A stretch of 64,000 bases of DNA. Origin: Paracoccus aminovorans (lineage in GTDB: Bacteria > Pseudomonadota > Alphaproteobacteria > Rhodobacterales > Rhodobacteraceae). Of the stretch, positions 1 through 9,184 are shown piece after piece. The DNA lies in contig NZ_KQ955209.1 of NCBI RefSeq assembly GCF_001546115.1, positions 368,992-432,991 on the forward strand, given 5' to 3'. The notes beneath the pieces are model-generated. The model worked only from the letters and a program-made list of their open reading frames with translations, was not told where the DNA came from and did no database searches. Every line of letters begins with the position of its first letter. The first letter of the stretch is position 1. The translations under genes and the position numbers were made by a program.

Positions 1-312
1 CTGCCAAGGCTGCTGCCCGGCCAGGGCGCCGGCCGCGCCGGTCGCGGCCAGCCCCGCCAGCAGGACCAGCGCCCGGCGCCGGCCGGGCTGCGGGTCGACC
101 TGGCCAAGCACCTGCCGGCCCAGGCCCGGCGGCAGGCGCTCGAAGCTCTGGAACACTGCCTGCGCCCGCTGCCAGGCAGCGGCGTGCTGCGGCCCCTGCG
201 CCAGCCAGTCGCGAAAGGCGGCGCGCTGGGCCGGGTCCGGGTCGCCATAGCGCAGGGCCAGCGCCCAGTCTGCGGCCTGTTCCAGCAATTCGGCGGGCGG
301 CTGCGGCGGCAT
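1..312 (-). CDS. FecR-family anti-sigma/sensor protein (N-terminal part, cut by window edge)
   Basis: This is a partial gene: only the first 104 codons lie in the window. The translation opens MPPQPPAELLEQAADWALAL and continues with RYGDPDPAQRAAFRDWLAQG, the N-terminal domain (DUF4880 type) of FecR proteins. It is followed by an Arg-rich stretch and a hydrophobic segment (ALVLLAGLAATGAAGALAG) near residues 83-101, the expected single membrane span. FecR proteins pass a periplasmic signal from a TonB-dependent receptor to a FecI-type sigma factor. The start ATG overlaps the stop of the sigma gene (TGATG), so the two are translationally coupled. The ligand, usually a siderophore or haem, cannot be judged because the receptor gene is outside the window. 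Confidence 0.85.
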   Translation of the reverse strand, partial: MPPQPPAELLEQAADWALALRYGDPDPAQRAAFRDWLAQGPQHAAAWQRAQAVFQSFERLPPGLGRQVLGQVDPQPGRRRALVLLAGLAATGAAGALAGQQPWQ

Positions 313-824
313 CAGCAGGCCAGCGCCATGCAGGCCAGAAGCGCCTTGCGGATGTGCCGGCGCACGGTGATGACCGGCATCTGCACCCGGTCCGCGATCT
401 GTTGCAGCGTCAGCCCGTCCAGCTGCGCCAGCAGAAAGACCTCGCGCGTCGGCGCCGGCAGCCGCGCCAGCAGGGCGTCGATGCGGGAAAGCGTCTCGAT
501 CACCACCAGCTGCTCTTCGGCCGGGGGCGCGGCGGCGGCGGGCAGATGCGCCAGCGCGTCCAGATAGGCGCGCTCGACCCGCTTGCGGCGCCAATGGTCG
601 ACCAGCAGGCCCTTGGCGATATGGGTCAAGAGCGCGCGCGGCCGCGCGCCCAGGCGCAAAGGCTCGCGCCGCGCCGCGATCAGCCGCAGGAAGGTGTCCT
701 GCGCCAGGTCGGCCGCCAAGTCGCCGCCGTCGCCCAGTTGCCCGCGCAGCCAGCCCTGAAGCCAGCCGTGATGATCGGCATAAAGCGCATGGAATTCGCA
801 TTTCGGATGCCCGCCGACCGCCAC
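312..824 (-). CDS. FecI-type ECF RNA polymerase sigma factor
   Basis: A 170-residue protein of ECF sigma-factor length. Region 2 is recognisable in DLAQDTFLRLI (core RNA polymerase and -10 binding). Region 4 lies at the C-terminus (LPAPTREVFLLAQLDGLTLQ, then an HTH ending VRRHIRKALLACM). The first codon is GTG, supported by a GGGAGG Shine-Dalgarno sequence a few bases upstream at about 829-834; no in-frame ATG lies near the N-terminus. It is followed directly by fecR, the standard arrangement for surface-signalling systems controlling iron uptake. Regulation by Fur is likely from family knowledge, but I did not identify a Fur box in the 263-bp gap upstream. Confidence 0.9.
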   Translation of the reverse strand: MAVGGHPKCEFHALYADHHGWLQGWLRGQLGDGGDLAADLAQDTFLRLIAARREPLRLGARPRALLTHIAKGLLVDHWRRKRVERAYLDALAHLPAAAAPPAEEQLVVIETLSRIDALLARLPAPTREVFLLAQLDGLTLQQIADRVQMPVITVRRHIRKALLACMALAC

Positions 825-1087
825 CCTGCCTCCCGTATTCCCTCAGCCCAAGCCGCCCGGGCGCGGCCATCGCGCCGGACAGGAATTCCTTACTGTATTA
901 GGCGGATATTTCCACGCCCGCGCCGGGCAGCGGGCGACGGCGCATGGCGGCTGTCGATTTCATGTCACAATCGCGCAAAAGGCGAAAACCCGGCGCCGGG
1001 GCTCGCAAACCTGCCCTTTTCAATATCTTGACGGGATTCCGATTCCTCACGGAAACTTTATCCATTCCCGAGTGCAAGAGGTTTCCC

Positions 1088-4000
1088 ATGACACGCCTGT
1101 CGAAACGGCTTGCCACGCCGCTGCTGTGCCTGTCCTTGTGCCTGCCGGCCCAGGCCGACGATGCGGCCAGGATCGTCGGCGGCATCCTGGGCGCCATCGT
1201 GCAGGAACAGTCGCGCCAGCAGCAGCAGCGCGACCTGCAGCGCCAGCAGCAATACCAGCAGCAGCAGTATCAGCAACAGCCGCAGCGCCGCCAGCAGAAC
1301 GCCCAGCGCCAGGCCCCCGCCGCGCCGCAGCCGAAGCAGCCGCGGATGTCGCTGGCCGAGCGCAAGGCCGTGCAGCGCGCCCTGCGCGAGGCCGGCTTCT
1401 ATGGCGGCGCGATCGACGGGGCCCTTGGCCCGGGCAGCCGCAAGGCCATCGCGGCCTGGCAGGAATCGGTCGGGGCGACGCCCTCGGGCTATCTCGCGCC
1501 GCGCCAGGCCAGCACGCTGGTGGCCCAGGCCCCGGCGCCCGACCCGGAACCCGCGCAAGACCATGCCGGGACGGCGCAGCCCGCCGATCAGCCCCTCGAT
1601 TCGGGCGCGGCCTTCCCCGAGGCGGCCGAGACCGCGCTGTTTCCCGAAACCCCCGCCGAGGGCGCGGCGCCGACCGCCGCCAGCGCAGCGGAGTTCGACC
1701 CGGCCGGCGCCGAGGTGATCCGCGACGGCGACCATCTGCATGCCGCCTATCTGTTCTGGGCCCTCAGCCGCGCGCCCGAACAGATCTGGACGCCCACCAT
1801 CGCCCGCAATTACGGCAAGCTGCCGATGGCCGACGGCAACCCGCCGCCCTATGGCCTGCAGCAGGCGCAGCTGCGCCCGCTGGTCGAGGCCGCCGTGACG
1901 CATTACGGCCAGCATCCGCCCCGGCTGGCGGTGCTGGACCTGCCCTTGCAGAAAGGCACCAACAACAAGGACGAGAACGGGCTCGACCAGCGCGCCACGC
2001 ATTGGTTCCCCGAGATGCGCGGCAACCTGACCGACATCAGCGGCGTGCCGGCCATCACCGCCCTGCAGCTGCGCGGCGCGAGCGGCGGGCTGGAACTGCA
2101 CCTGGCGTCCGAGAAGCCCTTCTTCCTGGCCGTGCCCGCCGATTATCGCACCGCCTGGGCGCAGCCCGTCAATGGCAGCGGCCGCCCGGTCCTGCGGGTC
2201 GAGATGGAACTCTCCGGGCTGGAACCCTCGACCGACCTGACCGCCTGGCCGATGGGCAAGGCCCGCATCGCCATCCAGCGCGCGACGCTGCTGGTCGCCT
2301 CGGCCGAAGATCGCGCGACCGGCGCCCGGGACGAACGGGTGCTGCATGTCTGGACCGGCGCCGCGCCCGAGGCGCAAAAGATCGACCGCCCGGCCGATGC
2401 CGCCGCCATTGCCGCGATCTACGGCATCCCCGAACAGGCCGGCCGCATCCTGACCACGCCCGAGCGCGACACCCAGACCCGCCGCGTCCAGCGCAAGGAC
2501 CAGCCCCGCGCCCTGCTGCAGGAGGACGGCTATGGGTCGGGCCAGAACGGGCTGCAACTGCTCGAACTGGCGATGCGGCTCGGGGCGCTGATCGACGCCG
2601 GCCCGGACCGTGTGCTGGACCCGCGGCTGGCGCAGCAGGCCGCGAATGCGCTTCTGTCCAGGCGCGAGCGGGTCGAGCTTTTGCCGACCGCGCTGGCCAT
2701 GGACGGCGCCAGCGGCTATGCCAACGGCCTCAGCGAGCTTTCGGTGCGCAAGGCGATGAACCAGGCCGAGCCGCAGCTGCGCCAGCTGATCTCGGGCCGG
2801 GCGCCGCAATTCCCGGTGCCGCTGCGCGCCATCATGCCGGTGCAGCTGGGCGAATACGATTTCGACGCCGGCGGCTTTCCCCTGACCATCCAGCGCGAAT
2901 ATGCGGCCTGGCTGCCGGACCTGGTCTCGGGCCAGCCGCCGGCGGTGCCGCAGTTCTTCCGCATCGACGTGGACAATGCCGAAAAGCTGCTGGCGCATCT
3001 GAACAAGGCCGGCAGCATGGGCCAGCGCACCGTCTATCTGGTCGCCGATTACGCCGTGGCCGCGATGCGGGTGCGCCCGGCCGGCAGCGACCCGATCGGC
3101 GCGGCCGAGCTCGAGACCGTGGCGCCGCAGGTCCATGTCGAGGCCCTGGCGCTGTTCGCCGATCCCGGCGCCCGCACCCGCATTCGCGACCTCGAGGTGC
3201 CGGCGGCGCTGGCCGCGCAGGCGCCGGACCAGGCGCAGGCGCAGGCGGGCGCCGTGCCGGACGAGATCTTCGCCACCTCGGGCAAGTCGCTGATGGCGGC
3301 GGTCGCGGTGCGCCATCCCGGCGCGCTCGAGGCGGGCATGCTCGACCCCTACGAGATCGCCAACCTGCCCGCCGACCGGCGCGGCAACCGGGCCGCGGAC
3401 TATCGCGCCGAACTGCCCGGCCTGGCGCTGGACAGCTATTGGATCGCCGCGGTGATGCTGATCGACGCCTACGACCCCGAGCTGGGCGGCTTTCCGACCC
3501 GGCAGGTCAACTTCCAGGCGGTGCCCTATGACAAGGATCTGTCCGGGGTGACGCCGCCGAACCTCGCCGCCGCGAGCCGGACGGATTACGAGCTGCTGCG
3601 CGTGCCGGCGGACCAGGCCGTGGCCGTGGCGGGCATGGCGGACGCCAATGGCGCGCTGCACATGTTCCTGAAGGTGCCCATCGTCGATGCCACCGCGCGC
3701 GAGGAGGAGCATCCCGCGCTGAAGCTCGGCGCCCCGACCGAGGCGATCTTCGGCCGCGGCAATCAGTTCCCCTGGCCCGATGCGCCTGAACTGCGGCTGG
3801 CGCTGGCCGCGCCCGACCGGCTGGCCTGGGTGCTGGCCGATCCCGCCAAGCCCTCGGCCGTGCCCAAGGCGCTGATGCTCGACCCCGAGGGGCTGGACCT
3901 TCTGGCGCTGGCCGTGCAGCCCGATCTTTATGACGACGCCGGCTATCGCCGCATGCTGCTGCAACGCATGGCCAAGGAACGCGCGGCCGCGGACGGCACA

Positions 4001-5401
4001 ATGGCGCTGGATTGGGACCGCTTCTTCCGCGACCCGGCCAGGACGATGGAGCCGTCCGAGATCGACGCCATGCTGCCGGCCTTCCGCGACTGGTCCCGGG
4101 CCCGGGTGGCGCTGCTGCCGCAGCAGGTGCTGCTGCCGGTGGCGTCGGGCAACACCCATCCGCTGACCGGCTGCCTGGGCGCCAGCGAGCTGGGCCGCAT
4201 CGGCCAGGAGAACGAGGACAAGCTGTTCAGCGCCAATGCCCAGGGGTTGCTGGGCCAGCCGCTGCCCCGGGTGGAAAAGCTGCTGGCGATGAACGGCAAC
4301 CGCGCGCGTCCCGGGCCGGCGCGGCTGTGGACGCTGGGCATGGCGGGCCAGGGGCCGGCGTCGAACTGCCAGTATCTGCGCAGCGGCAATGACGGCACCG
4401 CCAGCGGCAGCTATGCCGATCTGCTGTTGCAGGTCGATGCCCAGCCGGACCTGGGCCGGCTGGCCGAGACATCGCTGGCCGCCGCCAGCTATGAGCTGAC
4501 CCTGACCGAGCGCCGCCTGATCCCCGCCGACCAGCTCAGCGCGGCGCCCGAGGGGCTGCGCGGCATGCTGGTGCTGAAGGCCGCCGTGCAGGGAGTGCAG
4601 CTTTTCGGCAGCAAGCCCGGCAGCGGCGCCGTCGTCCAGGTCGGCCACCTGCAACCCGGCGACTGGCAGGCGGTGACCGGCACGCCGCCCAAGGCGCAGG
4701 ACGTGCTGGGCATGACGCTGGGCATGGCGCTGGCCGATTTCGACAAGGCGGCGCGGGCGCATCTGCCGCAGGCCGATGTCTTCGCCACCGTCAAGCCCGG
4801 CACGGGCCCGTTCGGCACCGCCACGGGCTATGTCGACCCCGCGACGGGCGAGGCGCTGGCGGCGGTCTATGCCCCGCAATCGCCCGACAAGACCGTGGTC
4901 GCGATCATGCGCCAGCTGGAACTCCCCGAAGCCGAGATCTCGGTGGACGGGCTCAAGGCCAGCCTGGTCGAGAAATACGGCCCGGCGATCAGCGAATACC
5001 GCGACACCGCATGGGCCTGGGGCACCCTGCCGCCGGACGAAGACGCCTATGGCTTCTGCGGCGGCCCGTCCACGCTCAACCCGCAAAGCGCCGAGGGCCA
5101 GCCGGAACTGGGCAGCGACGACCCGGCCGTGCAGCAGCGCGCCCAGGCCAGCCGGCGCGGCGACGCCGGCTTCTGGCGTTCCTTCGGCTGGCCGATGGTG
5201 GTGCTGGGCGGCACCGGCACCGGCACCGGCGCCGAGCCGGAACTGGCGCGCTGCGGCCCCGTCGTCACCGTCCGGATCGAGCGTTACGCCAAGCCCGACA
5301 CGGTGATCCTGCGGCTGTGGCTTCTGAATCGCAAGCTGGCCGAGGACCTGGCCGCCGCAGCGGCACCGGCCGAGCCGCCGAAACCTAAGGTCAAGTTCTA
5401 G
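1088..5401 (+). CDS. large secreted protein with peptidoglycan-binding domain, function unknown
   Basis: A 1,437-residue protein. The ATG at 1088 was chosen because it follows an AAGAGG ribosome site and opens a clear signal peptide (MTRLSKRLATPLLCLSLCLP, cleavage near AQA-DD). After it come a Gln-rich low-complexity stretch (about residues 38-80) and a PG_binding_1 domain (about 90-145, including FYGGAIDGALGPGSRKAI), then a Pro/Ala-rich linker. The remaining 1,200 or so residues match no domain I recognise. The family role is therefore envelope-associated at best. No partner gene is adjacent: the gene is followed by a convergent NADH dehydrogenase whose stop codon shares bases with this one. 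A very long antisense frame across it is a GC-codon artefact. Confidence 0.75.
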   Translation: MTRLSKRLATPLLCLSLCLPAQADDAARIVGGILGAIVQEQSRQQQQRDLQRQQQYQQQQYQQQPQRRQQNAQRQAPAAPQPKQPRMSLAERKAVQRALREAGFYGGAIDGALGPGSRKAIAAWQESVGATPSGYLAPRQASTLVAQAPAPDPEPAQDHAGTAQPADQPLDSGAAFPEAAETALFPETPAEGAAPTAASAAEFDPAGAEVIRDGDHLHAAYLFWALSRAPEQIWTPTIARNYGKLPMADGNPPPYGLQQAQLRPLVEAAVTHYGQHPPRLAVLDLPLQKGTNNKDENGLDQRATHWFPEMRGNLTDISGVPAITALQLRGASGGLELHLASEKPFFLAVPADYRTAWAQPVNGSGRPVLRVEMELSGLEPSTDLTAWPMGKARIAIQRATLLVASAEDRATGARDERVLHVWTGAAPEAQKIDRPADAAAIAAIYGIPEQAGRILTTPERDTQTRRVQRKDQPRALLQEDGYGSGQNGLQLLELAMRLGALIDAGPDRVLDPRLAQQAANALLSRRERVELLPTALAMDGASGYANGLSELSVRKAMNQAEPQLRQLISGRAPQFPVPLRAIMPVQLGEYDFDAGGFPLTIQREYAAWLPDLVSGQPPAVPQFFRIDVDNAEKLLAHLNKAGSMGQRTVYLVADYAVAAMRVRPAGSDPIGAAELETVAPQVHVEALALFADPGARTRIRDLEVPAALAAQAPDQAQAQAGAVPDEIFATSGKSLMAAVAVRHPGALEAGMLDPYEIANLPADRRGNRAADYRAELPGLALDSYWIAAVMLIDAYDPELGGFPTRQVNFQAVPYDKDLSGVTPPNLAAASRTDYELLRVPADQAVAVAGMADANGALHMFLKVPIVDATAREEEHPALKLGAPTEAIFGRGNQFPWPDAPELRLALAAPDRLAWVLADPAKPSAVPKALMLDPEGLDLLALAVQPDLYDDAGYRRMLLQRMAKERAAADGTMALDWDRFFRDPARTMEPSEIDAMLPAFRDWSRARVALLPQQVLLPVASGNTHPLTGCLGASELGRIGQENEDKLFSANAQGLLGQPLPRVEKLLAMNGNRARPGPARLWTLGMAGQGPASNCQYLRSGNDGTASGSYADLLLQVDAQPDLGRLAETSLAAASYELTLTERRLIPADQLSAAPEGLRGMLVLKAAVQGVQLFGSKPGSGAVVQVGHLQPGDWQAVTGTPPKAQDVLGMTLGMALADFDKAARAHLPQADVFATVKPGTGPFGTATGYVDPATGEALAAVYAPQSPDKTVVAIMRQLELPEAEISVDGLKASLVEKYGPAISEYRDTAWAWGTLPPDEDAYGFCGGPSTLNPQSAEGQPELGSDDPAVQQRAQASRRGDAGFWRSFGWPMVVLGGTGTGTGAEPELARCGPVVTVRIERYAKPDTVILRLWLLNRKLAEDLAAAAAPAEPPKPKVKF
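1203..1299 (+). repeat. CAG-rich low-complexity tract encoding poly-Gln/Arg
   Basis: The coding strand here is dominated by cagcag and cagcgc units that encode a Gln-rich segment (QEQSRQQQQRDLQRQQQYQQ and onward) between the signal peptide and the peptidoglycan-binding domain of the large secreted protein. Such tracts are prone to length variation by slippage. No other sequence function is visible. Confidence 0.7.
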
Positions 5402-6684
5402 GGCCGGCCGCCGCCTCGGCGCGGCGGCGGGCTGTCCTTCAGGGTTTCCTTCTGGGTGATCAGCCGGGCCGAGTTCTGCCCGGACAGGAACACCCAGAGC
5501 CAGCTCAGCGCCACGAACAGCCGCGAGCGGGTGCCGATCAGGAAATAGATATGGGCGATGCCCCAGACCCACCAGGCGAACCAGCCGGTCATCTTGAAGC
5601 GGCCGAATTCGATCACCGCCGCATTGCGCCCGATGGTGGCCAGGTTGCCCATGTCGCGATAGCGGAAATCGCCCGGGGCCGCCGCGCCGCGCAGCCGCGC
5701 CCGGATCGCCCTGGCGGCGAACTTGCCCTGCTGCTTGGCGGCCGGCGCCACGCCCGGCACCATGCGGCCGCCCGATTGCACATGCGCCGTGTCGCCCAGA
5801 ACGAAGACCGCCGGATCGCCGGGCAGCGTCAGCTGCGGCGTGACCAGGACGCGCCCGGCCCGGTCGCCCTCGGCCCCCAGCCATTCGGCGGCGCGCGAGG
5901 CCTGCACCCCCGCCGCCCAGATCACCGTGCGCGCCGGGATCTGCTGGCCCGCCAGCATGATGCCCGCGTCCGACAAATCGGTGACCGGGGCGCCGGTCAG
6001 AACCTCGACCCCACGCCGTTCCAGCGCCGTGCGGGCGTAATCCGACAGCGTCTCGCTGAAGGCCGGCAGGATGCGCGGCCCGGCCTCGACCAGCAGCACC
6101 CGCGCCTGGCGGGTGTCGATGCGGCGGAACTCCGGCGGCAGGATGCGATGCGCCAGCTCGGCGATGATGCCGACCAGCTCGACCCCGGTCGGGCCGGCGC
6201 CGATCACGGCGAAGGTCAGCAGCGCCTGGCGCTCGGCCTCGTCCGCGCAGGTCTCGGCCCGCTCGAAGGCCAGAAGCAGCCGGCGCCGGATCGTGGTCGC
6301 ATCCTCCAGCGTCTTCAGCCCGGGCGCGTCGGCCTCCCAGGCGTCCTTGCCGAAATAGGCGTGGCGGGCGCCGGTGGCGATGACCAGCGTGTCATAGGGC
6401 AGCCGCGCGCCGCCGCGCAGGATCACCTCGCGCGCGGCGCGGTCCACGCCCTCGACCGTGGCCAGAAGCGTGGTGACGTCCCTGCGCTCGCGCATCAGCG
6501 CCCGGATCGGCCAGGCGATGTCCGAGGTCGCCAGCAGCGTCGTCGCCACCTGATAAAGCAAGGGCTGGAACAGGTGATGGTTGCGCTGGTCGACCAGCGT
6601 GATCTGGCATCCGGCGCCCCGCAGCCCCAAGACCACCTGCAAACCGGCGAATCCCGCGCCGATGACCACGACCCGATGTGTCAT
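5398..6684 (-). CDS. ndh: type II NADH:quinone oxidoreductase (NDH-2 family)
   Basis: A 428-residue flavoprotein predicted to oxidise NADH and reduce quinone at the inner face of the cytoplasmic membrane without pumping protons. An N-terminal FAD dinucleotide fold (VVVIGAGFAGLQV, residues 4-16), the motif HHLFQPLLYQVAT, and a second NADH-binding fold (AVIGAGPTGVELVG) are all present. The C-terminus carries the amphipathic, Trp-rich anchor (GWFAWWVWGIAHIYFLIG) typical of NDH-2. The ATG at 6684 (MTHRVVVIG) is preferred over an upstream in-frame ATG because it places the FAD motif at the usual distance. The gene stands alone, convergent with the gene before it. Sulfide:quinone reductase is less likely because its conserved cysteines are absent. 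Confidence 0.88.
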   Translation of the reverse strand: MTHRVVVIGAGFAGLQVVLGLRGAGCQITLVDQRNHHLFQPLLYQVATTLLATSDIAWPIRALMRERRDVTTLLATVEGVDRAAREVILRGGARLPYDTLVIATGARHAYFGKDAWEADAPGLKTLEDATTIRRRLLLAFERAETCADEAERQALLTFAVIGAGPTGVELVGIIAELAHRILPPEFRRIDTRQARVLLVEAGPRILPAFSETLSDYARTALERRGVEVLTGAPVTDLSDAGIMLAGQQIPARTVIWAAGVQASRAAEWLGAEGDRAGRVLVTPQLTLPGDPAVFVLGDTAHVQSGGRMVPGVAPAAKQQGKFAARAIRARLRGAAAPGDFRYRDMGNLATIGRNAAVIEFGRFKMTGWFAWWVWGIAHIYFLIGTRSRLFVALSWLWVFLSGQNSARLITQKETLKDSPPPRRGGGRP

Positions 6685-6763
6685 GCCCCGTTTCCCCGCT
6701 GTCCTGTCGCGGGGGTCAGGCTGGCGCATCCGGCGGCAGGGGTCAACGCCGCCCGCGCCGGCA

Positions 6764-8404
6764 TCAGACGAAACGCCCCTCCGGGATGACCGAGGGCGCG
6801 AAGGTCTCGGCCGAGGCGCGGCCCCAGCGCTTGTGCCAGTCGCGCAGCTCCTCGGTTTCGCGGTCCGCGACCAGGAAGCCCTGCGGCAGATAGGGGAATG
6901 CCTCGTTCCCGTCCGAGAAGGTGCCGTCCTTGTGGCGGAACATGAAGTGATAGGGCAGGAAGTCGCCGGGCGCGCTCAGCCCCGCCGCGCCCGCGATCTC
7001 GGCCAGCGCATGCAGGGTGTTCTTGTGGAACCGCGCCACACGCAGCGCCTTGGTCCCGACCTCCAGCCCGCGCTGGCGCAGCTTGTCCTGGGTGGCGATG
7101 CCGACCGGGCATGCGTTGGTATGGCAGGACTGCGACTGGATGCAGCCGATGGCGAACATGAAGCCGCGGGCCGAGTTGCACCAATCCGCCCCGAGCGCCA
7201 GCGCCCGGGCGATGTCGAAGGCGCTGACGATCTTGCCGGCCGCGCCGATGCGGATGCGCTGCCGCAGCCCGGCGCCGCGCAGGGTATTGTGGACAAAGGC
7301 CAGCCCCTCCAGCATCGGCATGCCGACGCGGTTGGTGAACTCCAGGGGCGCCGAGCCGGTGCCGCCCTCTTTCCCGTCGACGACGATGAAGTCGGGCGTG
7401 ATGCCGGTCTTCAGCATCGCCTTGACGATGCACATGAATTCGCGCCGGTGCCCGATGCACAGCTTGAAGCCCACCGGCTTGCCATCCGACAGTTCGCGCA
7501 ATTGCGCCACGAACGCCATCAGCCCGACCGGCGTGGAGAAGCTGCTGTGCGAGGGCGGCGAAATGCAGTCCACGCCCATCGGCACGCCGCGCGCCTCGGC
7601 GATCTCGGGGCTGATCTTGCGCGCGGGCAGCATGCCGCCATGGCCGGGCTTGGCGCCTTGGCTCAGCTTGATCTCGATCATGCGGATCTGCGGGTCCAGC
7701 GCCTGGCTGCGGAATTTCTCGGCCGAGAAGCGGCCCTCTTCGTCCCGGCAGCCGAAATAGCCCGAGGCCACCTGATAGATCAGGTCGCCGCCGTGCTGGC
7801 GGTGATAGCGGCTGATGCCGCCCTCGCCCGTGTCATGGGCAAAGCCGCCCAGCTTCGCGCCCTGGTTCAGCGCCATGATCGCATTGGCCGACAGCGCGCC
7901 GAAGCTCATGGCCGAGATGTTGTGGAGGCTGGCGGAATAGGGCTGGCGACAGTCCGGCCCGCCGACCAGGACGCGGAAATCGCTGTCGGTGATGACCTTG
8001 GGCGCCACGGAATGCGTGACCCAGGCGTAGCCGGCCTCATAGACCTTTTCCGAGGTGCCGAAGGGCTTCTTGTCCTCGACCCCCTTGGCGCGCTGATAGA
8101 CCAGGCTGCGCGCCTCGCGCGAGAAGGGCAGCTCGTCGCTGTCGCTCTCGATCAGGTATTGCCGGATCTCGGGGCGGATGTCCTCGAGCAGGAAGCGCAT
8201 GTGGCCGATGATCGGATAGTTGCGCAGCACGGCATGGCGCTTCTGGATCAGGTCGCGGATCCCCAGCAGCACCAGCGCCCCCAGCAGGACCGCCGGTAGC
8301 AGCGGCCAGCGCCAGCCCGCCGCGAGCAGCGCCAGCATGACGGACGCGCCAAAGCCGCACAGCGCCAGCACCGAATATCGTTTGAACGCGGGAAGAAATC
8401 TCAT
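6764..8404 (-). CDS. FMN-binding glutamate synthase family protein (membrane-anchored)
   Basis: A 546-residue protein with two N-terminal hydrophobic segments (about residues 11-50, CGFGASVMLALLAAGW and LLPAVLLGALVLLGI), followed by the FMN/Fe-S core of glutamate synthase large subunit. The TIM-barrel motifs SFGALSANAIMALNQGA and VVDGKEGGTGSAP are present. The 3Fe-4S cysteine cluster (FAIGCIQSQSCHTNACPVGI) is intact. It lacks the amidotransferase and the GXGXG beta-helix domains of real GltB, so it cannot be a complete glutamate synthase by itself. Proteins of this stand-alone type are widespread, and their reaction is not firmly established to my knowledge. It is transcribed alone, divergent from the nitroreductase. 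Confidence 0.85.
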   Translation of the reverse strand: MRFLPAFKRYSVLALCGFGASVMLALLAAGWRWPLLPAVLLGALVLLGIRDLIQKRHAVLRNYPIIGHMRFLLEDIRPEIRQYLIESDSDELPFSREARSLVYQRAKGVEDKKPFGTSEKVYEAGYAWVTHSVAPKVITDSDFRVLVGGPDCRQPYSASLHNISAMSFGALSANAIMALNQGAKLGGFAHDTGEGGISRYHRQHGGDLIYQVASGYFGCRDEEGRFSAEKFRSQALDPQIRMIEIKLSQGAKPGHGGMLPARKISPEIAEARGVPMGVDCISPPSHSSFSTPVGLMAFVAQLRELSDGKPVGFKLCIGHRREFMCIVKAMLKTGITPDFIVVDGKEGGTGSAPLEFTNRVGMPMLEGLAFVHNTLRGAGLRQRIRIGAAGKIVSAFDIARALALGADWCNSARGFMFAIGCIQSQSCHTNACPVGIATQDKLRQRGLEVGTKALRVARFHKNTLHALAEIAGAAGLSAPGDFLPYHFMFRHKDGTFSDGNEAFPYLPQGFLVADRETEELRDWHKRWGRASAETFAPSVIPEGRFV

Positions 8405-8509
8405 GCCTTGGCAACCCTGGGTCCGGTTCTTGCCCCGCGCGGCCGCTTGACCCCGGGGGCATCGCCCGCCAGTTTACGCCTGCTCTCGAGCGGTTTGGCA
8501 AGGCAGGGG

Positions 8510-9184
8510 ATGCAGCGTAATTTCAGCGAATTGATGCGAAAGCGGCGCTCGGTGCGGGCCTATCTGGACCGCCCGGTGCCGCGAGCCACGGTCGAAGAGA
8601 TCTGCCGCCTGGCCCGCAGCGCCCCCAGCGGCGCCAACCTGCAGCCGGGGCATTTCCACGTTCTGGCCGGCGGCGCCCTGGCGGATCTGGTGGCGGGCCT
8701 GCAGGCCGCGATCGACGCCGGCGCCCCGCAGGCGCGCGAATATTCCTATTTCCCCGAGCCGATGCCGCCCGGGCTGAAGGCCCGGCAGCGCGCGGCGGGC
8801 TATGCGCTCTATCAGGCCCTGGGGATCGAGCGGCGCGATCTCGACGGCCGCCGCCGGCAGTTCCGGCGCAACTACGATTTCTTCGGCGCGCCGGTGGGCG
8901 TGGTCGTCACCATCGACCGGACCATGGGCAAGGGCTGTTTCATGGACCTGGGGATGAGCCTGATGGGCTTCCTGCTCGCGGCCGAGGCGCATGGCCTGGG
9001 CGCGACCGGGATCGGCGCGCTGGCGAATTACGGGCCCCAGGCGCATCGCCTGCTGGCCTTGCCCCCGGATCAGATGGTGGTCTGCGGCCTGGCACTTGGC
9101 TGGCCCGACCCGGACGCGCCCGAGAACCGCTTCCGCACCGAACGCGCCGACCTGGCCGAGTTCACCAGCTTCCGCGGCTTCTAG
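8510..9184 (+). CDS. nitroreductase-family flavoprotein
   Basis: A 224-residue member of the FMN-dependent nitroreductase fold. Recognisable parts are the N-terminal RKRRSVRAYLDRPVPRATVE, the FMN-contact segment APSGANLQPGHFHVL, and the central LGMSLMGFLLAAEAHGLGAT. The C-terminus (VVCGLALGWPDPDAPENRFR) is the characteristic GWPD-type ending. The ATG at 8510 is preferred because AGGCAGGGG precedes it directly; longer in-frame starts would add a non-conserved leader. The substrate cannot be predicted; family members reduce nitroaromatics, quinones or flavins with NAD(P)H. The gene is convergent with the biotin-cluster thiolase, and the two share the stop sequence CTAG. Confidence 0.88.
   Translation: MQRNFSELMRKRRSVRAYLDRPVPRATVEEICRLARSAPSGANLQPGHFHVLAGGALADLVAGLQAAIDAGAPQAREYSYFPEPMPPGLKARQRAAGYALYQALGIERRDLDGRRRQFRRNYDFFGAPVGVVVTIDRTMGKGCFMDLGMSLMGFLLAAEAHGLGATGIGALANYGPQAHRLLALPPDQMVVCGLALGWPDPDAPENRFRTERADLAEFTSFRGF

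Noticed and set aside
1058..5884. A 1,608-codon open frame on the minus strand opposite the large secreted protein
   Set aside because: It runs antisense to a gene with signal peptide, ribosome site and a known domain. Its translation is Gly/Arg/Gln-rich without any motif, as expected for a GC-rich shadow frame.
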